Positions 24,268-33,568 are shown, counted from the stretch's first letter. The stretch is DNA of 64,000 nt from Oscillibacter faecalis_A (GCF_029218125.1 NZ_JARFXX010000001.1:432650-496649), one strand, 5' to 3'. A program made the numbers and translations. Notes: generated by a model from the letters alone, not told the origin.

Positions 24268-25422
24268 GTGCTGAAGGAAAAAAAGAGCAGAAGGGGCATG
24301 GTGATCGCCCTTGTCTGCACGGCGGCGCTGCTGGCGCTGGTCATTGTGCTGGAGAACACCATGAAGCCCACCGGGATGCTGTTCACGGTTTTGAAAAAGG
24401 GCGCGGTGTACGCGGTGGTGGCGTCCTCCATGAACCTGCTCAACGGCTTTACGGGCCTGTTTTCTCTGGGGCAGGCGGGCTTTATGCTGCTGGGCGCGTA
24501 TACCTATGCCATTCTCACCATCCCCACGGCGGACCGGGAGGCGGTGTACTATCTCTATAACGGCTCGGTCATCAACTTCTCCCTGCCGGAGCTGCTGGGC
24601 GGCGGCGCTGTGGGACTGGTGCTGGGCGTACTGCTGGCCCTGCTGCTGGGCGGCTGCGCGGCGGCGCTGGTGGCGTGGCTCATCGGTCTGCCGGTGCTGC
24701 GGCTGAAAAGCGATTATCTGGCCATTGCCACGCTGGGCTTTGCGGAGATCATCCGGGCTGTGTTCCAGTGGGACCCGCTGGGGCCTGTGACCAACGGCGC
24801 CAACGCATTGAAGAATTTCCCCACGTTTTCCAGCTTCAATATCCAGGATGGCAGCGGCAAGGTGCTGCTGCGGCTTTCCACCTTTGTGCCGTTTTTGCTG
24901 GCGGCGGTGTGCATCAGCGTTATTCTCCTGCTGATCAACTCCACCTACGGCCGTGCTTTCAAGGCCATCCGGGACGATGAAGTGGCGGCGGAGGCCATGG
25001 GCATCAATCTGGCCCGCCATAAGCGGCTGGCCTTCTGCATCAGCTCGTTTTTTGCCGGTGTCGGCGGCGGAATGTTCGCCATGTTTGCAAATCAGGCGCA
25101 GGCCAAGGTGTTTACCACGGCCATGACCTATGAGATTTTGCTCATTGTGGTCATCGGCGGCATCGGCTCCATTTCCGGAAGCTGCATTGCGGCGTTTTTG
25201 TACGTGGCGGCCAGCGAGTGGTGGCTGCGGTTTCTGGATACCGAGACATACATCGGCAGCTTCAAGGTGCCGTTCCTGCGGACCGGCTTCCGCATGGTGG
25301 TGTTTTCCGTCATCATCATGGTGGTGGTGCTGTTCTTCCGCAAGGGCCTGATGGGAGATAAGGAGCTGCCGGATCTTCTGAAGCGGCGGAAAAAAGTCGG
25401 AAAGGGGGCGGCGCGGTCATGA
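24268..25422 (+). CDS. livM: Branched-chain amino-acid ABC transporter permease LivM
   Basis: A 384-residue LivM-type permease with about ten membrane segments, the LFSLGQAGFML motif and the cytoplasmic ATPase-contact loop RAFKAIRDDEVAAEAMG. It starts with GTG 12 bp after livH, behind GGGGGGAG, and ends with a basic cytoplasmic tail. Its stop overlaps livG (ATGA). Confidence 0.92.
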   Translation: MLKEKKSRRGMVIALVCTAALLALVIVLENTMKPTGMLFTVLKKGAVYAVVASSMNLLNGFTGLFSLGQAGFMLLGAYTYAILTIPTADREAVYYLYNGSVINFSLPELLGGGAVGLVLGVLLALLLGGCAAALVAWLIGLPVLRLKSDYLAIATLGFAEIIRAVFQWDPLGPVTNGANALKNFPTFSSFNIQDGSGKVLLRLSTFVPFLLAAVCISVILLLINSTYGRAFKAIRDDEVAAEAMGINLARHKRLAFCISSFFAGVGGGMFAMFANQAQAKVFTTAMTYEILLIVVIGGIGSISGSCIAAFLYVAASEWWLRFLDTETYIGSFKVPFLRTGFRMVVFSVIIMVVVLFFRKGLMGDKELPDLLKRRKKVGKGAARS

Positions 25423-26261
25423 GCGAGCAGCTTTTGAAGCTGGAGCATATCACCATGCAGTTCGGCGGCGTGGTGGCCGTGGACGATTTGAATTTGGAAA
25501 TCAACCGCGGCGAGATCGTGGCCCTCATCGGCCCCAACGGCGCTGGCAAGACCACGGCGTTCAACGTTATCACCGGCGTGTACCAGCCCACTAACGGCGT
25601 GGTGTGGTTCGACGGGAAAAAAATCATCGAAAATCACCCGCAGGGCAAAATGAAAAAGGCGTATAAGGGTGGGCAGGCGGACGATTACCACAGTGTTCTG
25701 GCTCCCACCCCGGATAAGCTCACAAAGGCGGGCATGGCCCGGACGTTCCAGAACATCCGGCTGTGGAAAAGCCAGACTGTTTTTGACAACGTGCTCATTG
25801 CCAAGCACTGCCGTGCCGCCAGCGGCGTGTTTTCTGCCGCGTTCCGGCTGAACCGGAAGGAGGAGGCGGCCCAACGGGCGGAGGTAGAGGAGCTGCTGGA
25901 GGTCGTGGGACTGTCCGATTTGAAGGAGGAACCGGCGTCCAGCTTGCCCTACGGCAAGCAGCGGCGACTGGAAATTGCCCGGGCATTGGCCACAAAGCCG
26001 AAGCTGCTGCTGCTGGATGAGCCTGCCGCCGGTATGAACCCGCAGGAAACGGAGGAGCTCACCGCCTTTATCGGCGAAATTCGGGAAAAATTCGGCAGTA
26101 CCATTTTCCTCATTGAGCACCACATGAATTTGGTCATGGACATTTCCGACCGCATTTACGTGCTGGATTTCGGCAAGCTCATCGCGCAGGGTACACCGGC
26201 GGAGATACAGAATAACCAGCGCGTCATTGACGCCTATCTGGGGGTGACGGACGATGCTTAA
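25419..26261 (+). CDS. livG: Branched-chain amino-acid ABC transporter ATPase LivG
   Basis: A 280-residue ATPase. Walker A GPNGAGKT is at about 37-44, the signature-like LPYGKQRRLEIARAL precedes Walker B (LLLLDEPAAGMNP), and LIEHHM is the H-loop. It has the LivG-specific insertion after Walker A (about 70-110). It overlaps livM and livF by a few bases. Confidence 0.93.
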   Translation: MSEQLLKLEHITMQFGGVVAVDDLNLEINRGEIVALIGPNGAGKTTAFNVITGVYQPTNGVVWFDGKKIIENHPQGKMKKAYKGGQADDYHSVLAPTPDKLTKAGMARTFQNIRLWKSQTVFDNVLIAKHCRAASGVFSAAFRLNRKEEAAQRAEVEELLEVVGLSDLKEEPASSLPYGKQRRLEIARALATKPKLLLLDEPAAGMNPQETEELTAFIGEIREKFGSTIFLIEHHMNLVMDISDRIYVLDFGKLIAQGTPAEIQNNQRVIDAYLGVTDDA

Positions 26262-26964
26262 AATTGAAGGGCTCCGGGTAAACTACGGCGGAATCCAAGC
26301 ACTGCGTGGCATTTCTCTGGAGGTTCCGGACGGGAAAATCGTCACGCTCATCGGCGCCAACGGCGCGGGAAAGTCCACCACGCTGCGGACGGTGACAGGA
26401 CTTGTCAAAGCGGCGGAGGGCTCGATTCTCTGGGACGGACAAGAGCTTCTGGGCCGCTCCATTGATAAAATCATCGCTACCGGTATTGCTATGAGCCCCG
26501 AGGGGCGGCGGGTATTCCCGGATATGACGGTGCTGGAGAATCTGAAGATCGGCGCCTATCTCCGCCATGACAAGGCGGAGATCGACAAGGACATTCAGTG
26601 GGTCTACAGCCTGTTTCCCCGGCTGGAGGAGCGGAGCTGGCAGTTGGCGGGTACGCTGTCCGGCGGCGAGCAGCAAATGCTGGCTGTGGGGCGGGCGCTG
26701 ATGTCCCGGCCGAAGCTGCTGCTGCTGGATGAACCGTCCCTGGGCCTTGCGCCGCTGGTGGTGCAGGATATTTTCAAAATCATTCAGGAAATCAACCGGC
26801 AGGGCGTTACGGTGCTGCTGGTGGAGCAGAACGCCAATATGGCGCTGAAGATCGCGGACCTTGCCTACGTGCTGGAAACCGGAACCATCACCATGTCCGG
26901 CACTGGCGCGGAGCTGCTGGCGGACAGCCGGGTGAAGGAAGCCTACCTTGGCCGGAGCAACTGA
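26254..26964 (+). CDS. livF: Branched-chain amino-acid ABC transporter ATPase LivF
   Basis: A 236-residue ATPase with Walker A GANGAGKS, signature LSGGEQQMLAVGRAL, Walker B LLLLDEPSLGL and VEQN as H-loop region, typical of LivF. Its start overlaps livG. It is the last gene of the operon, followed by a strong terminator. Confidence 0.93.
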   Translation: MLKIEGLRVNYGGIQALRGISLEVPDGKIVTLIGANGAGKSTTLRTVTGLVKAAEGSILWDGQELLGRSIDKIIATGIAMSPEGRRVFPDMTVLENLKIGAYLRHDKAEIDKDIQWVYSLFPRLEERSWQLAGTLSGGEQQMLAVGRALMSRPKLLLLDEPSLGLAPLVVQDIFKIIQEINRQGVTVLLVEQNANMALKIADLAYVLETGTITMSGTGAELLADSRVKEAYLGRSN

Positions 26965-26999
26965 AGCAGTCAGGTAATACTGACAGGCAAATATGATAA

Positions 27000-27025
27000 G
27001 GGGCCGATGCTCTCGCATCGGCCCC
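27000..27025 (+). terminator. Terminator of the liv operon
   Basis: GGGGCCGATGC / GCATCGGCCCC 11-bp stem with a TCTC loop, 35 bp after livF, with only TT then AAA after it. It is strong as a hairpin but short in T-run. Confidence 0.75.
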
Positions 27026-27202
27026 TTAAACTATCGAACAGTAATGAGATTAAAGGCAGGGCAGCCGTTAGCGGCAGTGCCGCATTCCAATAAGGCTGTA
27101 ATGGTGCGAGGATAGCAAAGAAAGAATTGCGGCATTGCTTCTGTGGCCATTAAGGTCATAAAGGACATGACTTCTCAAAGAAAACACATCGTAAAAAGAA
27201 AA
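27026..27202. other. Intergenic region without recognised genes
   Basis: About 175 bp between the liv terminator and the terminator/repeat block of the BMP gene. No gene, promoter or strong structure was seen. Confidence 0.5.
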
Positions 27203-27230
27203 GACCGGCGCGGCTTATGCCGCGCCGGTC
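27203..27230 (-). terminator. Terminator of the BMP-family gene, displaced by repeat copy 3
   Basis: GACCGGCGCGGC / GCCGCGCCGGTC stem followed on the minus strand by TTTTCTTTTT. It now lies on the far side of repeat copy 3. On the gene side only the first bases of the arm (AAGACC) remain. Confidence 0.8.
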
Positions 27231-27231
27231 T

Positions 27232-27393
27232 CAGCGTGTCGAAAAAGTCTTTTCTCCCCGCTGAACAAGTTTTCAGAACTTCATAAAAGTTCTGAAAACT
27301 AAGGATTTCATTGGCGCAGGACACCCTTCTTGGGTTTCCCTCGCACACCCTTCCTTACCGTTGCGGAGGATTTACCACTTTATCGACAGTCTC
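27232..27393 (-). repeat. Dispersed palindrome-targeting element, copy 3
   Basis: A 162-bp element, the same length and ends as copies 1 and 2, in the same direction as the upstream BMP gene. The complete terminator follows the element. Before it only AGACC, the beginning of the arm, is repeated, suggesting a partial duplication or later loss. Confidence 0.9.
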
Positions 27394-27425
27394 GGTCTTA
27401 TTTATGCTTTTGGATTTACTCAGGC

Positions 27426-28604
27426 TTAGCCCTTGATAGCGCCCTGATCCTCCACGGCGATGCAGGTAGCAAAGTCGGCGGGGGACTTGGTGATATCGTT
27501 GGACACGGTGAGCTCACCGTCATACATGGCCTTCACCATGGCCTTGTAATCGTCCTGCGTGAAGGTGTCGCACCACTGGGTACCGTCGCCCATGGGGATC
27601 TGGACATAGTTGGCCTCGGGATCGTCAGCGGAGACCAGGCCCAGCGTGGCGATCTGACCGGCGTACTTGCTCCAGTTATCGTTGAGAATGACATCGCTCA
27701 GCGTATCATAGGTGGTGGGATACAGACCCTTCATAGCGGAGGTGATGGTCATGCCCTCGGTCTCGGCATAGTTGGCGATGACACCGGCCTGATCGACGTC
27801 CACGCCGATGACCTTGGCGTCAGCCTTCTTGGCAGCGTCCACAGCAGAGGTGTAGATACCGCCGCCGCAGGCGAACACAACCTCAACACCGTCATGCTGA
27901 TACCAGGTGTCCATCACAGCGGTGATGTCGGCATCGCCGAAGAACTGGCCGCCGTAAACATAGTTCAGCGTCACGTTCTCAGTACCGGTCTCAGCGGCAG
28001 CGGCGTCAACGCCCTGCACGAAGCCGTAGCCGTAACGGACAACAGCGGGAACAGCCATACCGCCGAGGAAGCCCAGCTTCGTATAGCCCATCTTCACAGC
28101 AGCGTAACCGGCCATGTAGCCGCACAGCTCCTCCTGATAGACTGCGCAGTACAGGTTATCGGGGACCTCAAAGCCATCGCCCAGATCGCCGGCAGAGACG
28201 TCCAGAGCGATGAACTTCACATCGGAGAACTTGGGAGCGGTCTCCACGATGGCGCCGCCGAAGGCGTAGCCGGGCATCACGATGACGTTGTAGCCCTCGT
28301 CCACGGCCTTCTCAATCATGGCCACACGGTCGGCGGTGTTGTCGCCGGCGGGCTTGAAGTAGTTGAACTCAATGCTGTTGTCCTCGGCAAATGCCTTGCA
28401 GGCCTCATAGGTGGTCTGGTTGAAGGACTGGTCGGTGATGTCGCCGTAGTCGGTGATCATGGCGATCTTGTAGGCGCCTTCGGTGGGCTCCTCAACTTGG
28501 GTGTCGCTGGTGTCATCCGTCTTGGGCTCCTCGTTCTTGCTGCCGCAAGCGACAAGGGACAGAGACATGACCAATGCCAGAGTCAATGCAAGAAACTTCT
28601 TCAT
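27426..28604 (-). CDS. BMP-family nucleoside-binding lipoprotein
   Basis: A 392-residue lipoprotein (lipobox SLVAC, Cys about 20) with an acidic linker and a BMP/PnrA-like/Med domain starting KIAMITDYGDITDQSFNQ. Such proteins bind purine nucleosides for an ABC importer. The matching ATPase and permeases are at 32030-35645 on the opposite strand, and deoD/deoC lie between, which supports nucleoside uptake. AGAGGT lies 8 bp before the ATG. The promoter is at 28750-28778. Confidence 0.9.
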   Translation of the reverse strand: MKKFLALTLALVMSLSLVACGSKNEEPKTDDTSDTQVEEPTEGAYKIAMITDYGDITDQSFNQTTYEACKAFAEDNSIEFNYFKPAGDNTADRVAMIEKAVDEGYNVIVMPGYAFGGAIVETAPKFSDVKFIALDVSAGDLGDGFEVPDNLYCAVYQEELCGYMAGYAAVKMGYTKLGFLGGMAVPAVVRYGYGFVQGVDAAAAETGTENVTLNYVYGGQFFGDADITAVMDTWYQHDGVEVVFACGGGIYTSAVDAAKKADAKVIGVDVDQAGVIANYAETEGMTITSAMKGLYPTTYDTLSDVILNDNWSKYAGQIATLGLVSADDPEANYVQIPMGDGTQWCDTFTQDDYKAMVKAMYDGELTVSNDITKSPADFATCIAVEDQGAIKG

Positions 28605-28749
28605 TGGAATTTACCTCTTTCCGTTTGATTTTCCTTCCGCCGCCTGTGGAAGCGCGGCCGGGGCGGGTATCCGAAAAACAGATGCGCCGCGTTCGTCCGC
28701 AGTCTATGTACAGGCAAAACGGAGGACGTGGCCTTTCAGGCCGGTCTTC

Positions 28750-28801
28750 ATTATAGCAACTTCCGTTTCGCAATGCAACCGAAATTCAAAATTGTTTTCG
28801 G
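28750..28801 (-). promoter_or_regulatory. Promoter of the BMP gene with upstream inverted repeat
   Basis: On the minus strand TTGCAT (28773-28778) and TATAAT (28750-28755) have 17-bp spacing. Just upstream (28779-28801) CCGAAA and TTTCGG arms form an inverted repeat that may bind a regulator. Confidence 0.75.
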
Positions 28802-28895
28802 TTTGGTCATATTTTTGTAAATCTGCTGTAAAAGCAGCCTGTTTTAGACAGATTCCGACAGAAAAGAAAACGTTTGCGTACACTGAAGGGACATC

Positions 28896-28924
28896 CCCGG
28901 CGGGACGGGGACCGTCCCGCCGGG
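28896..28924 (-). terminator. Terminator of deoC-deoD
   Basis: A 13-bp stem (CCCGGCGGGACGG / CCGTCCCGCCGGG) just beyond the deoD stop. There is no clear T-run. Confidence 0.65.
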
Positions 28925-28936
28925 AGAGCATACCGT

Positions 28937-29662
28937 TTACTGCCGTGCGCGGGCCTCCATTTTCACGGCGGCCTCCAGCGCGATTTTCATCATGTTCGTA
29001 AACGTGGTCTGACGGTCGGCAGGGGACAGCTCCTTGCCCGTTACCAGATTGTCGGAAATAGAGCAGATGGCCAGCGCCCGCTTGCCGGTATAGGCGGCGT
29101 TGCAGTACAGGGCCGCCGCCTCCATTTCCACCGCCATGACGCCCATCTTCTGATAGCGCATATTCCGTCCCGCCGCATCGTAGAACGTGTCGGAGGAGTA
29201 GAGGTTGCCTACCGGCATTTTGACGCCCAGCTCCTTTGCGCTCTCCACCGCCGCCATCAACAGGTCGAAATCCGCGATGGGAGCAAAGGAGCCGCCCAGC
29301 TCATACTGGTTGATATAATTGGAGTTAGTGCAGGCGCCCTGACCGGCCACCACGCTGCCAAGCTCCAGATCCGCCCGCAGCGCCCCGGCGGAGCCCACCC
29401 GGATGATGTTTTCTACATCATATTGGGTATAAAGCTCATAGGAGTAGATGCCGATAGAGGGCATTCCCATGCCGGAGGCCATGACGCTCACCGGCGTGCC
29501 CTTATAAAGCCCGGTGTAGCCCTGTACGCCTCGGACGTTGTTTACCAGCTTCAGCTCCGTCAGGAAGTTCTCCGCGATGAATTTGGAGCGCAGCGGGTCG
29601 CCCGGCATCAGAACTGTCTTGGCGAAATCGCCCTTGCTTGCTTCATTGTGCGGTGTTCCCAT
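28937..29662 (-). CDS. deoD: Purine-nucleoside phosphorylase, DeoD type
   Basis: A 241-residue hexameric-type phosphorylase that splits purine (deoxy)ribonucleosides with phosphate. Family features are MGTPHNEA at the N-terminus, VLMPGDPLR phosphate loop, RVGSAGAL, the substrate motif VEMEAAALY and the catalytic-Asp region SISDNLVTG. AGGAGG lies 7 bp before the ATG. It is 12 bp downstream of deoC in one operon. Confidence 0.93.
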   Translation of the reverse strand: MGTPHNEASKGDFAKTVLMPGDPLRSKFIAENFLTELKLVNNVRGVQGYTGLYKGTPVSVMASGMGMPSIGIYSYELYTQYDVENIIRVGSAGALRADLELGSVVAGQGACTNSNYINQYELGGSFAPIADFDLLMAAVESAKELGVKMPVGNLYSSDTFYDAAGRNMRYQKMGVMAVEMEAAALYCNAAYTGKRALAICSISDNLVTGKELSPADRQTTFTNMMKIALEAAVKMEARARQ

Positions 29663-29674
29663 GCTGCATCCTCC

Positions 29675-30331
29675 TTATTTTTCCATGGCCTTCACGGCCT
29701 TGACCACCCGGCTGGTGCCAAGACGGGAGGCACCCAGCTTGATAAAGTCCTCGGCGTCCTGCAGATTGGCAATGCCGCCGGCGGCCTTGATCTTCACGTT
29801 GGGGCCGACGTGCTTTGCAAAGAGGGCCACATCCTCCCGGGTGGCGCCGCCGCCCCCGAAGCCGGTGGAGGTCTTGATATAGTCCGCGCCGGAGGCGGTG
29901 ACGATCTCGCACATTTTGATTTTTTCCTCATCCGTGAGGAAGCAGCACTCGATAATGACCTTCAGCAGTTTGCCGTGGCAAGCCTCCTTCACGGCCTTGA
30001 TCTCAGAGAGCAGGTCATCCCACTTCCGGTCCTTCACCCAGCCGAGGTTGATGACCATGTCCACCTCGGACGCGCCGTTATTCACGGCGTCCGTGGCCAT
30101 GAAGCATTTGGCGGCGGTGGTGTCATAGCCGTTGGGGAAGCCGATGACCGTGCAGATAGGCAGCCTGCCCACCGCATACTCCGCCGCCTGCTTGACGTAG
30201 CTGGCGGGGATGCACACACTGGCGCAGCCGTATTTCATGCCGTCATCACAGATGCCGCGAATTTCGTCCCATGTCGCCGTTTGGGACAGGAGGGTATGGT
30301 CGCATTTGCTCAAAATGTCCTTCAGTTCCAT
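29675..30331 (-). CDS. deoC: Deoxyribose-phosphate aldolase
   Basis: A 218-residue class I aldolase splitting 2-deoxyribose-5-phosphate into glyceraldehyde-3-phosphate and acetaldehyde. The Schiff-base lysine motif DYIKTSTGF is present, as are EVDMVINLG and KAAGGI. It is the first gene of the deoC-deoD operon, with a promoter at 30381-30409. A phosphopentomutase needed between the two enzymes is not in the window. Confidence 0.95.
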   Translation of the reverse strand: MELKDILSKCDHTLLSQTATWDEIRGICDDGMKYGCASVCIPASYVKQAAEYAVGRLPICTVIGFPNGYDTTAAKCFMATDAVNNGASEVDMVINLGWVKDRKWDDLLSEIKAVKEACHGKLLKVIIECCFLTDEEKIKMCEIVTASGADYIKTSTGFGGGGATREDVALFAKHVGPNVKIKAAGGIANLQDAEDFIKLGASRLGTSRVVKAVKAMEK

Positions 30332-30380
30332 TTCAAGTCACTCCTTTAGAATTCAGAATGGAAAGCGATTGATCAGCTTC

Positions 30381-30409
30381 ATCATACCAGCTTTTCCCGC
30401 CGCTGTCTA
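30381..30409 (-). promoter_or_regulatory. Promoter of deoC-deoD
   Basis: On the minus strand TAGACA (-35) and TATGAT (-10), 17-bp spacing, about 50 bp upstream of the deoC start. Confidence 0.55.
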
Positions 30410-30446
30410 CCGCCGTGTTTCCACCTTTGCCGACAGCCCTCGCGGC

Positions 30447-30475
30447 TTGCAATCCCTGTCCCCGCGTGCTACAAT
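30447..30475 (+). promoter_or_regulatory. Promoter of the S1C protease gene
   Basis: TTGCAA and TACAAT with 17-bp spacing, 37 bp before the start codon, divergent from the deoC promoter. Confidence 0.65.
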
Positions 30476-30511
30476 GAGTGCTATTCCATTGAGTGAGAAG
30501 GAGCGACTTCC

Positions 30512-31807
30512 ATGAAAAAACGTCTGCTTTCCGCGCTGTGCGCGGTGATGCTGCTTGTCTGTGCGGTCCCCATGGCCAGCGCCCAGAGCGGGGATGATAC
30601 CCGCATGGCCGATGCCCTGACGGTGCTCCATATTTTGGCGGAGGAGCCTGACCGGGACCTGACCGCCCCCGCCACCCGGGCACAGGCGGCGGTGCTGCTG
30701 GTGCGCCTTTCCGGCGGTGAAAAGCACCCGGATACCGACGGGTGGTTCGCGGGCTTCCGGGATGTGCCGGAGTGGGCCCGCACCGCTGTGAACTACGCTG
30801 CCCGCCGGGGTTGGGTCTCCGGCGTCAGCAACGTGTCCTTTGCGCCGAACGGCGCGCTGAACGCCGATGCGTGGTGCGCCATGCTGCTGCGGATGCTGGG
30901 CTACACGGAAAAGGCCGGAGATTTTGAAATTTCCGATGCCGCCGCCTTTGCGTGGCGTATCGGCGTCACGGAGCGGCAGCTCACCGGCACGCTGAACTGC
31001 GGCGACCTCTATGAATCCATGTATGACGCGCTGGATTTTCCCTATAAGGGAACGGAGACCACAGTGCTGGCGCGGCTGATCGACAGCGGCGTATGCACCG
31101 CCTCCGCCGCCAATGCCCTGGGCCTTCTGAACCGGGAGTATACCGCCCGGCAGATCGCCGACCGCTATCTCTCCGCCGGGTTCCAGATGGAGATATACGA
31201 AACGGAGGAGCAGGTCCACGATGAGGTGGTGGCCTCCAACGCCAGCGGCTTTTTCATCACGGCGGACGGTCTGGCCGTGACAAATTACCACTCCATTGAG
31301 GACGCCATCAAGGCGGACATCGTTCTTCTTAACGGCGAACGCTACGGCGTGGAGCGGGTGCTCTATTACGATACCGCCATTGATATCGCAGTCATCAAGG
31401 TATCCAAAACCGCCGAGAATACCCGGCGCACCACCTCTGCCTTCAACCATTTGGAGTTGGTGGGAACGGCGGACATCCGTCCCGGCGACTCCGTATATGC
31501 CATCGGCAACCCGCTGGGGCTGGGCCTTGCCATCAGCTCCGGCATCATTGCCTCTGCCGCCCATGAGCTGGAGCGCTACGCGCTGCCCTGCGTGGTGAAC
31601 TCTGCCGACATTTCCCGGGGCAGCAGCGGCGGCGCGCTGCTGAATACCCACGGGCAGGTCATTGCCGTGACCTCCGGCGCCTATACCTATGGCAACAATA
31701 TGTATCTGGCTGTCCCGGTGAACCCGGTGATGACCGCCGTCCTCACCGGTCCCGGCTGGACGCTGGAGGAGGTCAAGGCCATTGAGACCGCCAAAAAGGC
31801 GGACTGA
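30512..31807 (+). CDS. Exported S1C (HtrA-like) serine protease with SLH-like region, no PDZ
   Basis: A 431-residue exported protein with signal peptide (cleavage near ASA-Q, about 24-25). Residues about 30-220 resemble S-layer-homology repeats (AQAAVLLVRL, FRDVPEWARTAVNYAARRGWVSG). A trypsin-like domain follows with a triad His260 (NYHS), Asp291 (IDIAVIKV) and Ser372 (GSSGG). There is no PDZ domain, unlike DegP/HtrA. It probably acts in or on the cell wall. The target is unknown and its link to the surrounding nucleoside genes may be accidental. Confidence 0.8.
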   Translation: MKKRLLSALCAVMLLVCAVPMASAQSGDDTRMADALTVLHILAEEPDRDLTAPATRAQAAVLLVRLSGGEKHPDTDGWFAGFRDVPEWARTAVNYAARRGWVSGVSNVSFAPNGALNADAWCAMLLRMLGYTEKAGDFEISDAAAFAWRIGVTERQLTGTLNCGDLYESMYDALDFPYKGTETTVLARLIDSGVCTASAANALGLLNREYTARQIADRYLSAGFQMEIYETEEQVHDEVVASNASGFFITADGLAVTNYHSIEDAIKADIVLLNGERYGVERVLYYDTAIDIAVIKVSKTAENTRRTTSAFNHLELVGTADIRPGDSVYAIGNPLGLGLAISSGIIASAAHELERYALPCVVNSADISRGSSGGALLNTHGQVIAVTSGAYTYGNNMYLAVPVNPVMTAVLTGPGWTLEEVKAIETAKKAD

Positions 31808-31892
31808 GGCGTCCTTGCCCCGCAAAACGGCGCTGCGCTTGCGCAAGGGACCCACGGAAAAGGAAAAATTACGGCCATTTCCGAAATTGCCT

Positions 31893-31920
31893 TTGCTTTT
31901 GCGGGAAATTATAGTATACT
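31893..31920 (+). promoter_or_regulatory. Promoter of the nucleoside ABC transporter operon
   Basis: TTGCTT (31893-31898) and TATACT (31915-31920), 16-bp spacing, leaving a leader of about 100 nt before the ATPase gene. No riboswitch was recognised in that leader. Confidence 0.6.
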
Positions 31921-32029
31921 GGATTATGAACCGGTATGGCCTGCGGGCCATCGCCGGAGATTTCATGTGGTTTCCGTCCCCGCAGGGACTTCGCGGTGGG
32001 CCATCAAAACGGAAGGAGGGCGGTTTGAC

Positions 32030-33568
32030 TTGGAAACTCCTTATGCCATCGAAATGCTGCATATCACGAAACGGTTCCCGGGTATCATCGCCAATGACAA
32101 CATCACCCTTCAATTAAAAAGAGGTGAGATTCACGCCCTGCTGGGTGAGAACGGCGCGGGAAAGTCCACGCTGATGAGCGTTCTGTTCGGACTGTATCAG
32201 CCCGAGGAGGGCATCATCAAAAAAGACGGTGTGGAGGTCTCCATCAAGGACCCCAATGACGCCAACGCCCTCGGCATCGGTATGGTGCACCAGCACTTCA
32301 AGCTGGTGGAGTGCTTTACGGTGCTGGATAATATCATCATGGGCGTGGAGCCCACGAAGCACGGCCTGCTGCAAAAGAAGGAGGCCCGGGAAAAGGTGCT
32401 GGCCCTCAGCGAGAAGTACGGGCTGCACGTGGACCCGGACGCGCTGATCGAGGACATCACCGTGGGTATGCAGCAGCGCACCGAGATTTTGAAAATGCTG
32501 TACCGGGACAATGAGATTCTCATTTTCGATGAGCCCACCGCTGTGCTGACACCGCAGGAGATCGACGAGCTGATGCAGATCATGCGGAATTTGGCGGCGG
32601 AGGGAAAGTCCATCCTGTTTATTTCCCACAAGCTGGCGGAGATCATGGCGGTGGCGGACCGCTGCACGGTGCTGCGGAAGGGCAAATACATCGGCACCGT
32701 CAACACGAAGGACACCACGGTGGAGGAGCTTTCCGCCATGATGGTGGGCCGCAACGTCAGCTTCCATGTGGAAAAGAAGCCCGTCCAGCCCGGCGAGGTG
32801 GTGCTGGAGGTCAAGAATATGACCATGGCCTCCAAGCTGCATAAGAACAACGCGGTGAAAAACGTGTCGCTGAAGGTCCGCCGGGGCGAGATCGTGTGCC
32901 TTGCCGGTATCGACGGAAACGGCCAGACGGAGTTTGTCTACGGCCTGACGGGGCTGGAGCCCCTCAGCAGCGGCAGCATTACCCTCTGCGGACAGGACAT
33001 CACCCACGCCTCCATCCGCAAGCGCAGCAAGCTGGGTATGAGCCATATCCCCGAGGACCGGCATAAGCACGGTCTGGTGCTGGATTATTCTCTGGAGAAC
33101 AATATGGTGCTCCAGCGCTACTTTGAGCCGGAGTTCACCAATAAGGCCGGCTTCCTGCGGCGGGGAAATATCCGCAAATACGCCGAGGGGCTGATCGAGC
33201 AGTATGATGTCCGCTCCGGTCAGGGGCCTGTGACCATTGCCCGGAGTATGTCCGGCGGCAACCAGCAAAAGGCCATCATCGCCCGGGAGATCGACAAGAA
33301 CCCGGAGCTGCTGGTGGCGGTGCAGCCCACCCGCGGTCTGGACGTCGGCGCTATTGAGTATATCCACCGTCAGCTGGTGGCCCAGCGGGACGCCGGAAAG
33401 GCCGTGCTGCTGGTGAGTCTGGAGCTGGACGAGGTCATGGACGTGCCGGATCGGATCTTAGTGATGTACGAGGGCGAGATCGTAGGCGAGCTTGACCCGA
33501 AAAAGACCACGCAGGAGGAGCTGGGCCTCTACATGGCCGGAGCCAAGAGAGATGAGGTGAAGGCATGA
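32030..33568 (+). CDS. BMP-type nucleoside ABC transporter, double ATPase
   Basis: A 512-residue protein with two ABC domains (RbsA/YufO type). The first has Walker A GENGAGKS (about 38-45). The second starts near 260 with degenerate GIDGNGQT and signature MSGGNQQKAI. The start is inferred as TTG at 32030, 10 bp after GGAGG, giving the family-like beginning ETPYAIEMLHITKRFPG. The frame is open further upstream without a site. It forms an operon with two permeases (ATGA overlap), and the partner binding protein is probably that at 27426-28604. Confidence 0.9.
   Translation: METPYAIEMLHITKRFPGIIANDNITLQLKRGEIHALLGENGAGKSTLMSVLFGLYQPEEGIIKKDGVEVSIKDPNDANALGIGMVHQHFKLVECFTVLDNIIMGVEPTKHGLLQKKEAREKVLALSEKYGLHVDPDALIEDITVGMQQRTEILKMLYRDNEILIFDEPTAVLTPQEIDELMQIMRNLAAEGKSILFISHKLAEIMAVADRCTVLRKGKYIGTVNTKDTTVEELSAMMVGRNVSFHVEKKPVQPGEVVLEVKNMTMASKLHKNNAVKNVSLKVRRGEIVCLAGIDGNGQTEFVYGLTGLEPLSSGSITLCGQDITHASIRKRSKLGMSHIPEDRHKHGLVLDYSLENNMVLQRYFEPEFTNKAGFLRRGNIRKYAEGLIEQYDVRSGQGPVTIARSMSGGNQQKAIIAREIDKNPELLVAVQPTRGLDVGAIEYIHRQLVAQRDAGKAVLLVSLELDEVMDVPDRILVMYEGEIVGELDPKKTTQEELGLYMAGAKRDEVKA

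Noticed and set aside
22036..25020. A 994-codon antisense frame across livJ-livM
   Set aside because: His/Gln/Arg-rich composition and no homology; the plus strand carries complete liv genes.
31920..32029. Possible purine riboswitch in the nucleoside ABC leader
   Set aside because: No conserved purine-aptamer loops or terminator could be found in the 100-nt leader.
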